Positions 24,401-32,382 of a stretch of 64,000 nucleotides of DNA are shown here, in pieces. This stretch comes from Neptunicella plasticusilytica (lineage in GTDB: Bacteria > Pseudomonadota > Gammaproteobacteria > Enterobacterales > Alteromonadaceae). The stretch lies in assembly GCF_047922965.1 (NCBI RefSeq), contig NZ_CP150481.1, forward strand, positions 930,001-994,000, given 5' to 3'. The position numbers and the translations under genes are program-made. Every line of letters begins with the position of its first letter. The stretch's first letter is position 1. The notes under the pieces were generated by a model. It was not told the origin of the DNA, ran no database searches, and was given only the letters and a program-made list of their open reading frames with translations.

Positions 24401-27364
24401 AGTGATGGTGACGGAGTAGAAGACAGTATTGACCAATGCGCAGACACTGAATCATCTGTGTTGGTAGACGACGTGGGTTGCCCTGTTGTAACCACTTCAC
24501 TCACGGGCATTGTACAAGACGATGATGATAGTGTGTATTTTTACGTTAACACCACCGGTTGGGCAGATGTTCATTACACCATAAACGGAGGTGGACAGCT
24601 GAATGTGCGCATGGAAAACGTCAATGGTCGCAATATATTTTCTGTATCCGGCCTGTCTGACGGCGATGAAATTATCTATTGGTTCACCTATCTTCGAGAT
24701 GAAGGGGGGGCGACAGATTCGAATCCGTCGGTTTTTACGTTAGGTGACTCAGCGGTCACCGATGAAGATAACGATGGTGTAAGTGATAGTACTGATCAGT
24801 GCGCTGGAACTGATCAAGGGGTAGCAGTTGACGAAGTCGGCTGCCCTTTGGATATTGTCGATGATGAAGACGGTGATGGCATTGCCGATGAGTTTGATCA
24901 ATGCCTTGGAACTGATACCGGTGTTGCGGTTGATGCGGTCGGTTGTGCTTTACCCGATTATGGTGATGAAGACAGTGATGGTGTCACTGATGATCTCGAT
25001 CAATGTTTGGGTACAGAAGAAGGCGTATCCGTTGACGCATTTGGCTGTGAAGTGATTCCTGCAGTGCATGAAGTGTCGTCTGCGAATAATATTCTGGTTG
25101 GTGGAAGTGGTTCTTCACGTAACGGGTTTACCTTGTACGTCTTTGACAATGATAACGGCACAGATGGCAGTGTTTGTAATGCGGGCTGCCAGGAAAACTG
25201 GCCTCCACTACTGGTTACTGACGGCAATGCATCAGGCATAGCCGGCTTATCTACCATTACCCGCAGTGATGGCAGCATCCAGGCAACCCATCAGGGACGG
25301 CCACTCTATTTTTATACAGGAGACACCTCAGCCGGTGAGACCGCAGGTGAAGGACTGGGTGGAGTCTGGTGGACGGTTGAATATGCGGCAGGCGTAGGTG
25401 ACGTGATCCCGCTTTTCCATGAAAATACGCCGTTGGAGCAGGCCATTTCCTATGATCGCGGTGACGCATTGGTTACCCGTTTTGCTGATCGTGGTCGCGA
25501 CCGTCATGCCAAAGAGGATCAGTTCCAGATTTATGATCATTATTTATCCCATTACTGGACCCATCGTACAGCCCGCTTTCAGTTCGAGGATTATGTTGCT
25601 AAAGGCGGTGAAACCATAGATGTGACCTTTATTTCGGAATGGAAATTGGGAGCTCGTGAGTTTAGGGTCTGGTATCGCGGTTTAAATACCGTGGCCGAAT
25701 ATCATGGCAATTTACAGACAGATTCACAATGGCCGGTAACCGAAGAGGGACCAGGTACCTGGGATAATGATTTCAATAAAGTCAGTGATAGTGGCGTACA
25801 ATACAAATACACCACTAAAATCACTAAATATCAGGGCTTGAACTGGCAGCCAACCGATCCTGTTACGCCGTTGGCAATTGGTCAAAGGATGGAACTGGAA
25901 GTCAGTCAGTTTCTGGATGGTCAACCCGAAGGACGTTCCAATTACTACGGTACCACTTACCTGTACATTATCGGTCAAGGTATGGTGCCCTGGAAGACGG
26001 TAGGTGATTTTGATGATAAATCATCCGAGCGGGAAGACTCCTATCCAATTGCGACTCAAGGGTGGCTGGGCGGAACGACAACCTTGCCGTATAACTATAC
26101 CAATGAGCCGGATAATCACTTTATGCAAATGGCCACTAATCTGTCTCATGTTAACGGGCAACCTTTTGTTTTGGGGCGTCGTCTGTTCCATACCAATTTC
26201 GCTAACGGACAACATGATGAAAGTCCTGAAAATGGTGTGTTTGATGAAATGGCTGGCAAAGCCGGTAATCATTATATCAATGCCAGCTGTGCCGGTTGTC
26301 ATGAGCGCAATGGCCGAGCTGCGCCCGTTGCTGAAGGGTTGCCGCTAGATAAATGGGTTTTTCAGGTCGGTGATGCAGATGGCAATCCCGATCCTTATAT
26401 TGGTCGGATATTGCAACCCAAAACAACTGATATTGGTGATGAAGGTTCGGTATCGATTGAATTCTGGACCGAAGAAAACGGCTTACGATCACCTAATTAT
26501 CAGTTCTCGCAAGCCACACCCGCGACCTTTTCGGCGCGTATTGCTCCGCAGTTAGTGGGAATAGGCTTGTTAGAGGCGATTCCAGAATCGACCATCCTGG
26601 CAATGGAAGATGTGAATGATCTGGATAACGATGGTATCTCCGGTAGGGCGCAACGTAGTACTGATCCGGAAACTGGTGATATCCGCTTGGGGCGTTTTGG
26701 CTGGAAAGCAGCCAAAGTCAGTATCAGACATCAGATTGCAGCAGCGTTGAATACCGATATTGGTGTCACAACGTCTGTGTTACCTGAACCCGATTGTGGT
26801 TCTGAACAGGACAGTTGTGGTAGTAGCGGGATTGAGCTGGACGAGCAGCATCTGCAAGATCTGGTTAAATACACCGCATTACTTGGGGTGCGGGCTCAAC
26901 GCGATCTGGATAATCCGCTGGTACAGCAAGGCAAGCAGTTGTTTAGCCAGAGCGGTTGTGCTGGTTGCCACACACCAACGCTGCAGACCAGTGAATATCA
27001 CCCTTTTGCCGAATTGAGGGATCAGACAATCCATCCTTATACCGATATGTTATTGCATGATATGGGGCCCGGACTGGCTGATAATCTTGGCGAAGATCAG
27101 GCAACAGGTGCTGAGTGGAGAACGACACCATTATGGGGTATTGGCTTGTCCGCCTGTGTAACCGGAGGTGTTATTAATCCTGTTGGCGGACAGGGGAATG
27201 AAGTGTGTGATCCTGATCCCAGCTATTTACATGATGGTCGAGCGCGCAGTATCGAAGAAGCCATACTGTGGCATGGCGGTGAAGCTGAAGTAGCCAAAAG
27301 CAACTATCAGAATTTATCCGCCGGTGAAAAAACGGCCGTGTTAAGTTTCCTTGACTCATTGTAA
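21413..27364 (+). CDS. Giant secreted GH16 laminarinase with glucan-binding modules, TSP3 repeats and C-terminal di-haem cytochrome (DUF1111)
   Basis: 1983 aa, one uninterrupted frame. In order: signal peptide (1-24); Ig-like domain (about 25-125); GH16 catalytic domain (132-414) with GEIDIMEAV, nucleophile E261, D263 and acid/base E266; three jelly-roll carbohydrate-binding-like modules (about 453-611, 620-782, 797-955) ending in DNVRY, VDNVQL, LDNVIF; two TSP3 calcium repeats (962-1025); a CBM56-like beta-1,3-glucan module (about 1027-1111, HYTINGGGQLNVRM); three more TSP3 repeats (about 1119-1215); a lipoprotein_15-like repeat (1226-1322); an unassigned region; a DUF1111/COG3488 domain (about 1570-1983) with haem motifs CAGCH at 1626-1630 and 1849-1853 and the family end HDGRARSIEEAILWHGGEA. 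It would cut laminarin while holding c-type haems outside the inner membrane. Pairing with redox chemistry is inference. Confidence 0.9.
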   Translation: MKPISILKGLYCALLILLSNSALADWDNVAEDVSVSQSRARYVRTEGAYVVQVTITNNSAETLQGPFRLLIPNTTLAVIEPDGLTSESLPYFDLLANELASGSSMSVTAKFTYDRRTSLVFDTALQSDADTSNWTMVWNDEFDGAQIDTSKWGFEVNCWGGGNGEQQCYTDRPVNSWVDNGVLTIKAQRETFTGPAEVDGDMSNTATLPYTSARLRTMNKGDWKYGRFEIRAKLPSGQGTWPAIWMLPTDYVYGGWAASGEIDIMEAVNLKANSDEAGVPANTPESRTHGTLHFGKTWPGNVSSGAPYKLPDGLNPADDFHEYALEWEKGEIRWYVDGVHFATQRETGWYSQYTNEEGLTVNGEEDAPFNQRFHMLLNLAVGGAWAGNVNEGGIDESVFPQTMQVDYVRVYECSVNPNEGTGCASIGDNPQIVEGHQPPEIVNPETGFGQEAVFNLYIDQLADGLTFESYNPEGSITISEQAEEGHGNVVNIDKTTATGNVFFAYPPVADLSRWQEFGVLTFDLKVNSADPAAELLVKLDSGWPAVSDYSVTLPATGEWAQVRIPIADIAAGGNRYAPGNFVDLTQVVNPFVVEPTAAMNFTLDNVRYEFDLSHNEVATIFDEQDHTPFGINKYVANGSVDIEQVAAADGSHGQVKQITFNTNESVVYFQTMLQRDLTPLKLDVSAFSYVEFDLNVVADPRADRTFMAKMDCGSPCGSGDYPIAAPDIGVWTHYKIPVVDLVNNPGSSLNVFQVDTPLVVFPAWGNQQGVIMQVDNVQLTKGGEVVQPPPVPTDELVLFDEATAQGWSLWDCCANASLIEVNDPDGNHGQVIKVDFYGPVGTVSGLFASSVVDLTQLTNGTLEFDLKLVNPPTDTSALILLKVEALGGAFAQLELNQSDEGQDPQIGQWQHFTYQLSDLAAAGLDLSQVKIVMIFPEWGKAQGAIYHLDNVIFTSQSAAVVDSDNDGIDDTHDQCANTPPNSPVDVNGCVLVVSTDSDGDGVEDSIDQCADTESSVLVDDVGCPVVTTSLTGIVQDDDDSVYFYVNTTGWADVHYTINGGGQLNVRMENVNGRNIFSVSGLSDGDEIIYWFTYLRDEGGATDSNPSVFTLGDSAVTDEDNDGVSDSTDQCAGTDQGVAVDEVGCPLDIVDDEDGDGIADEFDQCLGTDTGVAVDAVGCALPDYGDEDSDGVTDDLDQCLGTEEGVSVDAFGCEVIPAVHEVSSANNILVGGSGSSRNGFTLYVFDNDNGTDGSVCNAGCQENWPPLLVTDGNASGIAGLSTITRSDGSIQATHQGRPLYFYTGDTSAGETAGEGLGGVWWTVEYAAGVGDVIPLFHENTPLEQAISYDRGDALVTRFADRGRDRHAKEDQFQIYDHYLSHYWTHRTARFQFEDYVAKGGETIDVTFISEWKLGAREFRVWYRGLNTVAEYHGNLQTDSQWPVTEEGPGTWDNDFNKVSDSGVQYKYTTKITKYQGLNWQPTDPVTPLAIGQRMELEVSQFLDGQPEGRSNYYGTTYLYIIGQGMVPWKTVGDFDDKSSEREDSYPIATQGWLGGTTTLPYNYTNEPDNHFMQMATNLSHVNGQPFVLGRRLFHTNFANGQHDESPENGVFDEMAGKAGNHYINASCAGCHERNGRAAPVAEGLPLDKWVFQVGDADGNPDPYIGRILQPKTTDIGDEGSVSIEFWTEENGLRSPNYQFSQATPATFSARIAPQLVGIGLLEAIPESTILAMEDVNDLDNDGISGRAQRSTDPETGDIRLGRFGWKAAKVSIRHQIAAALNTDIGVTTSVLPEPDCGSEQDSCGSSGIELDEQHLQDLVKYTALLGVRAQRDLDNPLVQQGKQLFSQSGCAGCHTPTLQTSEYHPFAELRDQTIHPYTDMLLHDMGPGLADNLGEDQATGAEWRTTPLWGIGLSACVTGGVINPVGGQGNEVCDPDPSYLHDGRARSIEEAILWHGGEAEVAKSNYQNLSAGEKTAVLSFLDSL

Positions 27365-27372
27365 ATCTCGTT

Positions 27373-27406
27373 AATTAACTAAGAGGCTTCGGCCTCTTAG
27401 TTAATT
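27373..27406 (+). terminator. 15-base-stem UUCG hairpin after the laminarinase gene
   Basis: A perfect 15-base stem ending in AAGAGGC-TTCG-GCCTCTT, the very stable C(UUCG)G loop, 8 bases after the stop. Its outer arms are AT-rich but no long T-run follows. Confidence 0.8.
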
Positions 27407-27470
27407 CCCTACAAAAAATTCTCGTCAACTTTGTTATCCCTTGACTAATTTGTTAATTCGAGCAAAATAA

Positions 27471-27486
27471 CTGTATTAACGTACAG
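27471..27486. promoter_or_regulatory. LexA (SOS) box before dinB
   Basis: CTGTATTAACGTACAG matches CTGT-N8-ACAG and lies 17 bases before the dinB ATG; it is nested in a longer palindrome AAAATAACTGTA/TACAGTTATTTT. Confidence 0.88.
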
Positions 27487-27503
27487 TTATTTTGTGAGCT
27501 AAC

Positions 27504-28562
27504 ATGCGCAAAATTATCCATATCGATATGGACTGCTATTATGCCGCAGTCGAAATGCGTGATAACCCGGAATATCGCAATGTGCCCCTCGCTATTGGTG
27601 GTGCCAGTGACAGGCGTGGGGTTTTGTCTACCTGTAATTATCAGGCGCGTAAATTTGGTTTGCATTCAGCTATGGCAACGGCTCATGCTCTAAAGCTTTG
27701 TCCCGATTTGGTGTTGATTCCGGGGCGAATGGAACTCTATGTGCAGATTTCCCGCCAGATCCGGCAGATTTTCCAGCGTTATACCGAACTTATCGAGCCA
27801 TTATCGCTGGATGAGGCCTATCTGGATGTCAGTGATTGCGAGCTGTTTGGCGGCAGCGCCACGTTAATTGCCGAAGATATCCGCCAGGCCATTTATGCTG
27901 AAACAGGACTCACCGCATCCGCGGGCGTGGCCCCCTGCAAATTTGTGGCAAAAATAGCTAGCGATGAAAATAAACCCAACGGCATTTGTGTAATCAGTCC
28001 CGACAAGCTGGATGATTTTGTACGTCGCTTACCCTTGGGCAAAATTCCCGGTGTGGGTAAAGTCACACTGGAAAAACTGAATCGGATGGGTTTGTTCTAT
28101 TGCGAAGATGTACGTCGTTATCCTTTCGACAAACTACTTAAAGCCTTTGGCAAACTTGGCCCGGTGTTGTGGCAGCGAAGCAAAGGAATTGATGATCGTG
28201 CGGTGACAATCAACCGCAAACGCAAATCAGTGGGAGTAGAAACCACTATCGCCGAAGATATTTATACCGAGCAACAATGCTGGGCACTGGTCGAACAGCT
28301 TTACCCCAAGCTGGAAAAACGCCTTAAAGCGGTCAGTCATAATCTGGCCATTCATACCCAGGGGGTTAAACTTAAATTCAACGACTTTCAACAAACCACG
28401 GTTGAACTGCGCTATAACCATCTGGATAAAAACTTTTTCCATTCACTGTTGGCTGAAGCGCTGAGTCGCCGAGCTGAACGCGGTATTCGTTTGGTTGGTT
28501 TACATGTCGGTTTACCCAGTAACGCAGATGTTCTGCAACTGGAATTACCTTTAGCGGGTTAA
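27504..28562 (+). CDS. dinB: DNA polymerase IV
   Basis: Y-family translesion polymerase, 352 aa. Catalytic acids D8 (IHIDMDCYYAAVE), D103 and E104 (PLSLDEAYLDVS) are present, as are GVLSTCNYQARKFG, ASAGVAPCKFVAKIASDENKPNG (parts) and the thumb helix-hairpin-helix LPLGKIPGVGKVT. The C-terminus ends LQLELPLAG, similar to but shifted from the QLxLxF clamp-binding motif. The LexA box upstream predicts SOS induction. Confidence 0.96.
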   Translation: MRKIIHIDMDCYYAAVEMRDNPEYRNVPLAIGGASDRRGVLSTCNYQARKFGLHSAMATAHALKLCPDLVLIPGRMELYVQISRQIRQIFQRYTELIEPLSLDEAYLDVSDCELFGGSATLIAEDIRQAIYAETGLTASAGVAPCKFVAKIASDENKPNGICVISPDKLDDFVRRLPLGKIPGVGKVTLEKLNRMGLFYCEDVRRYPFDKLLKAFGKLGPVLWQRSKGIDDRAVTINRKRKSVGVETTIAEDIYTEQQCWALVEQLYPKLEKRLKAVSHNLAIHTQGVKLKFNDFQQTTVELRYNHLDKNFFHSLLAEALSRRAERGIRLVGLHVGLPSNADVLQLELPLAG

Positions 28563-28640
28563 GTTGGATAACCTATTTGCGGGTCATCTCAATTTTCTGC
28601 CACAATAAATATCACTAATCTGTAAATTTCGGGATAAAAA

Positions 28641-30191
28641 ATGGCATTTCCAACTCCGTTATGGGTAAAAGATCTGGGTCAGGCAATTGAACAACACAGT
28701 GAATGGGATGGCATTATTGTTATTGCGCCCGAAACCACCGATTATCGTCATTCCAAACTAGCCCAAATTATTGAAGCACATAAAGAACTGGATGCCCGTA
28801 CTGGCGTCGAGCCTGTACTGATTACCCATCCCGATATCGCTGGACAGCGCCTGATTTTTGCCCCCACCGGCAATCTGTTGCGTGATTATGATGACGTACG
28901 GCGTTTCGCCGATGCGGGTAAAAAAGCCATCACCATTGCACGTGATGCGGGCATGCTTAATCCGTTACTAGTGGTTGATAAACTGCAACACAATCCATTA
29001 TACGAACATGCACTGGAAGTGACCTATCTGGCCATGTGTCAGGCATTGTGGCAACCTCTTGAAGCGCGCGAAAGTATCGGCGAGAACAAGGTTGAACCGG
29101 TTGAAAGTATCGGTTTGTTTGCGGTTAAAAAAATTAATCTGGATTGGCTGGTTGCGACCGAAACCGGTCGGCGACTGGCTCGGGATTTATGCGGAACTGA
29201 ACCAGAGCGGATGGCACCACCCAAGTTTGCTGATTATTGTGTTGAGGCTTTTACCGATAGCCCTGTAAAAGTCGAGGTGTTATGTGATAAAGATAGTCTG
29301 CTTGATCACTATCCGTTACTTTCGGCAGTGGCCAGAGCTTCTATTGGAGTAGAAAGCCACCATCCTCGCGTGATCCGGCTGGAGTATTGCGGCGAGGGCC
29401 CTATCGAAAATACCTTGATGTTGGCCGGAAAAGGCGTGACTTACGATACCGGTGGCGCCGATATCAAAACCGGTGGTCATATGGCAGGTATGAGCCGCGA
29501 CAAAGGTGGCGCAGCGGCGGTAGCGGGCTTTATTAAAACGGCTTCGTTATTGAAACCCAAAGGATTGAAAATTGTCGCCGAATTGGGTGTGGTCAGAAAC
29601 AGTATTGGATCACAAGCTTTTGTGGCCGATGAGATTATTCAAAGCCATGCAGGTGTTAGAGTTCGAATAGGCAATACCGATGCCGAAGGGCGCTTGGTGA
29701 TGGCTGATTTGCTTTCACACTTGCGCGAACAGGCAGTGAATGAGAATCAGGTTGAATTATTTACCGTAGCAACTTTAACCGGTCATGCGGCACTGGCAAT
29801 GGGGCCTTATACTGCACTGGTGGACAATGGCGTAGCCCGGGCGCATGGTTGTTCAACCCGTTTAGCCGCAATCGGGGATGTCTGGGGCGACCCCAGCGAA
29901 ATATCCCGTTCCCGCCGCGAAGATTTCCATTTTATTCGCCCGCGCAGTCTGGCAGATGATGTATTGTCCAGCAACAATGCGCCGTCGTCAGGTACAGCGC
30001 GCGGTCATCAGTTCCCGATGGCGTTTTTAACGGTAGCTTCCGGGCTGGATCAACATTGTATCAATAGCCAATACCCGCTTTCGTATACCCATATCGATAT
30101 TGCTGGCAGCGGAGTAGAAAGCGGCGACTGGCAACACGATATGCCCACCGGCGTGCCGGTAGTGGCGTTGTCGGCCAGATACTTGCGCTGA
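28641..30191 (+). CDS. M17 leucyl-aminopeptidase-family metallopeptidase
   Basis: Cytosolic two-metal aminopeptidase, 516 aa. The C-terminal catalytic domain has LAGKGVTYDTGGADIKTGGHM (metal-binding Lys near residue 263 and Asp), MSRDKGGAAAVAG and the signature NTDAEGRLVMADLL (345-358; D347, E349, catalytic R351). The Gly-rich variant TYDTGGADIK instead of FDSGGxxLK places it in a divergent M17 branch rather than with PepA. The N-terminal 160 residues are a macro-like domain. It is alone, 79 bases after dinB. Confidence 0.88.
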   Translation: MAFPTPLWVKDLGQAIEQHSEWDGIIVIAPETTDYRHSKLAQIIEAHKELDARTGVEPVLITHPDIAGQRLIFAPTGNLLRDYDDVRRFADAGKKAITIARDAGMLNPLLVVDKLQHNPLYEHALEVTYLAMCQALWQPLEARESIGENKVEPVESIGLFAVKKINLDWLVATETGRRLARDLCGTEPERMAPPKFADYCVEAFTDSPVKVEVLCDKDSLLDHYPLLSAVARASIGVESHHPRVIRLEYCGEGPIENTLMLAGKGVTYDTGGADIKTGGHMAGMSRDKGGAAAVAGFIKTASLLKPKGLKIVAELGVVRNSIGSQAFVADEIIQSHAGVRVRIGNTDAEGRLVMADLLSHLREQAVNENQVELFTVATLTGHAALAMGPYTALVDNGVARAHGCSTRLAAIGDVWGDPSEISRSRREDFHFIRPRSLADDVLSSNNAPSSGTARGHQFPMAFLTVASGLDQHCINSQYPLSYTHIDIAGSGVESGDWQHDMPTGVPVVALSARYLR

Positions 30192-30235
30192 AACGGAATG
30201 TAATTACGCAACGTTAGATATTAATTAGTTAATTT

Positions 30236-31589
30236 GGATCTGACCCTGAGAGATCCCCACGAATTTAATTAACACCTGCACACGTCATCTGAATGCCTTG
30301 TTGGAGTGTTTCGATGGCATCATTCAGGTGCTGTTTGACTAATGTAACATGGGGATCTTGCACTATCCGCCGCCCAATAAATTGAAAAGACAGTACCCGT
30401 TTATTCTTAGTCGTATTGGCCTGATAGCGCCGATGTAACCCGGCACTGACAGCCGTTAAGCCTATGAGCAGTGCCACCAGACAGGCAAGCGTTGCAATCA
30501 GAATTAACAGTGTCAGCCGTCTCAATAATGTACTTTTGCTGTGTTCAAAGCCGAGTCCATACAAACGACTTTTCATGTCTCGAAACTCTTCTTCAATTTG
30601 CATGCGCGTTCGATAGATAGCCACGGCTTGTTTAGCAAGCTTGCTGTTTATAGTAAGTGAGGTACTGAGTAACCACGGCTCTTTTCCTGCTTTGGAATGG
30701 CTTTTAGATGTACCGGATTTTTTGGGTACTCCGTCACGGTTGACATTGTGGCGGCCTTTAGCGGCCTGCCTATATAAAACCAATCGACAAGCCAGAGGAT
30801 TATTCTTGGTGATATGGCCACTGAAGCCCTTTGGTGTTGCTGTTGCCTTATCAAATAAACCCGTGATGTTGGTCCAGCTTTCTCCGTTATCCAATGAAAA
30901 CGTATTGGGCTGGCGAGTGCGCCCGACAAAATCCCAGCCTAATCCAAGTATTTGCCTGAACCAAGGCACTTTAAAACCTGCATCGGTCACAATAATGGGC
31001 TTCACTGTTTCACCCATCATGCATTTCAACGTAGTCAGAAAACGCTGATGAGTGGCGGGTTTTTCCTTGGTTTTAATGTCATGAACTTCTTGGTATAAGG
31101 TGATGGAGCGGCCATCAAAGGCTAACGAAGCGCGCAGCAAGAAATGTCTTTTATATTCATCCAAATCTGACCAATCCACCAGAAGAACAGGACGAGTGGA
31201 AATTCGCCCAAATAGATAACAGATACTCATATAAATGTAATCTGCTTCACGCAATAGATGCGGGTTAGAGCACAATCTGTCAGCGCGTTTGATATTGTGT
31301 TTTTCATGTGCCGATGAGTCAATCCCCCGACCTATGGATGTCACGGTAGCCGCATTACCGCTTAGCAAGCTATGCACGCAAACCGACAACGCCGTCCGTC
31401 TTGTTTTGTGCATATTGAGGGTGACAAGTGACAGAGTATTGTTCAAGATAGTATTTGCATTCATGGCAGGAGTTCATCAGTGATGTTTGGCGATTGATCT
31501 GATCATCAAATGCCATGAATGTTCCGCAGTTTTTTACTATCTTTTTGATTTTTATATATTATTCGTGGGGATGGCTCAGGGTCAGATCC
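30236..31589 (-). mobile_element. IS10-type (IS4 family) insertion sequence, intact
   Basis: A 1.35-kb element with one transposase gene and 29-base terminal inverted repeats (30236-30264 and 31561-31589) differing at two positions. Both ends contain the IS10-like core CTGAG..ATCCCC preceded by GGATCTGACC, so each end carries GATC Dam sites. No direct target duplication is visible: the flanking decamers are inverted copies of each other and so are counted in the repeat. Its right end abuts a truncated relative. Confidence 0.85.
30265..31464 (-). CDS. IS4-family (IS10-like) DDE transposase
   Basis: 399 aa, nearly the same length as Tn10 transposase (402). Catalytic residues fall at the Tn10 positions: D97 (LLVDWSDL), D161 (IIVTDAGF) and E292 in the Y-R-E signature (YRTRMQIEEEFRDMKS). 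The frame is complete and starts at the ATG at 31464, about 97 bases inside the right end. It is probably active or recently active. Confidence 0.93.
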   Translation of the reverse strand: MNANTILNNTLSLVTLNMHKTRRTALSVCVHSLLSGNAATVTSIGRGIDSSAHEKHNIKRADRLCSNPHLLREADYIYMSICYLFGRISTRPVLLVDWSDLDEYKRHFLLRASLAFDGRSITLYQEVHDIKTKEKPATHQRFLTTLKCMMGETVKPIIVTDAGFKVPWFRQILGLGWDFVGRTRQPNTFSLDNGESWTNITGLFDKATATPKGFSGHITKNNPLACRLVLYRQAAKGRHNVNRDGVPKKSGTSKSHSKAGKEPWLLSTSLTINSKLAKQAVAIYRTRMQIEEEFRDMKSRLYGLGFEHSKSTLLRRLTLLILIATLACLVALLIGLTAVSAGLHRRYQANTTKNKRVLSFQFIGRRIVQDPHVTLVKQHLNDAIETLQQGIQMTCAGVN

Positions 31590-32365
31590 TGAGAGATCCC
31601 CACGAATTACGCACAATCACCTGCCAAGCTATGCGATCTCAGCATTCTCATCGAACCATTTTAAGGCACGTCTCCATTGGCTTTGGGTAAAGCGTGTTTT
31701 TGCAACCAACGCTCTAAGTCCCAGAGTGTGAAAAGACAACACTTGTTTGGTCACGGTGTTAGCCTGAAAACGCCGATGTTTATTGGCTACCGTGAGCGTT
31801 ATTCCCAGCAATATCGCTATCATTGAAGCTAACGTTGTCAGTAGTACTAGGATGGTAAGTCGCGCGGATTTGACGGTGTTATTTTGCTCAAATCCTAAAC
31901 CAAAGCGTGTACTTTTCATGTCGCGGAACCCCTCCTCGATTTGCATATGCTGACGATAAATAGCCACTACCTGTTTAGCCAGATTTCGATGTTTAGGCAG
32001 TGACGTTGCCAGTAGCCAAGGGTCTTTGGCACTTTGGGCATGTTTCAACGACAAACCAGAGTGCTTAGGTGAGCCATCGGGGTTGTTGGCATGGCGGCCT
32101 TTGTTTCTTTGTTTAACCAATACCAAGGTGCAGTCGAACGGCTTATAGCGAACAAGTTGAGCGTTATCAAATCGCTTCGCTCGTGGTGTGGCCATTTGAT
32201 ACAGTTGGCTAATGCACTGCCAAGTCGTTCCCCTATCCACTGAGTAAAAATGCGGTTTGCGTATGCGCCCGACAATGTCCCAACCTAAAGCTTTGACTTC
32301 ACGAAACCAAGGCGATTTATAGCCAGCGTCGGTAACAATGATGGGCTGACAACCAACAGGCAAAA
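31589..32365 (-). mobile_element. Truncated second IS10-type element
   Basis: Starts with the same end core CTGAGAGATCCCCACGAA at 31589, sharing its first base with the right end of the intact copy, and runs through the C-terminal part of a related transposase until homology stops near 32360. The other end is missing, replaced by the REP-type transposase element. Confidence 0.75.
31629..32363 (-). pseudogene. 5'-truncated IS4-family transposase
   Basis: 244 codons equivalent to residues about 154-399 of the intact neighbour: PIIVTDAGYKSPWFREVKALGWDIVGR, DPWLLATSLPKH, and YRQHMQIEEGFRDMKS with the catalytic Glu. The first catalytic Asp region is absent, so it cannot be functional. Identity to the intact copy is only moderate by eye, so this is a different IS species and not a duplicate. 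Confidence 0.88.
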
Positions 32366-32382
32366 TTAAAGGAAAATCAAAG

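Noticed and set aside
30237..31588. Nine-base flanks of the intact IS (GATCTGACC and GGTCAGATC) as a target duplication
   Set aside because: They are inverted complements, not direct repeats, so they cannot be an ordinary target duplication.
31629..32363. Second transposase as a functional gene
   Set aside because: Lacks the first 150 residues including the first catalytic Asp, and the element's other end is missing.
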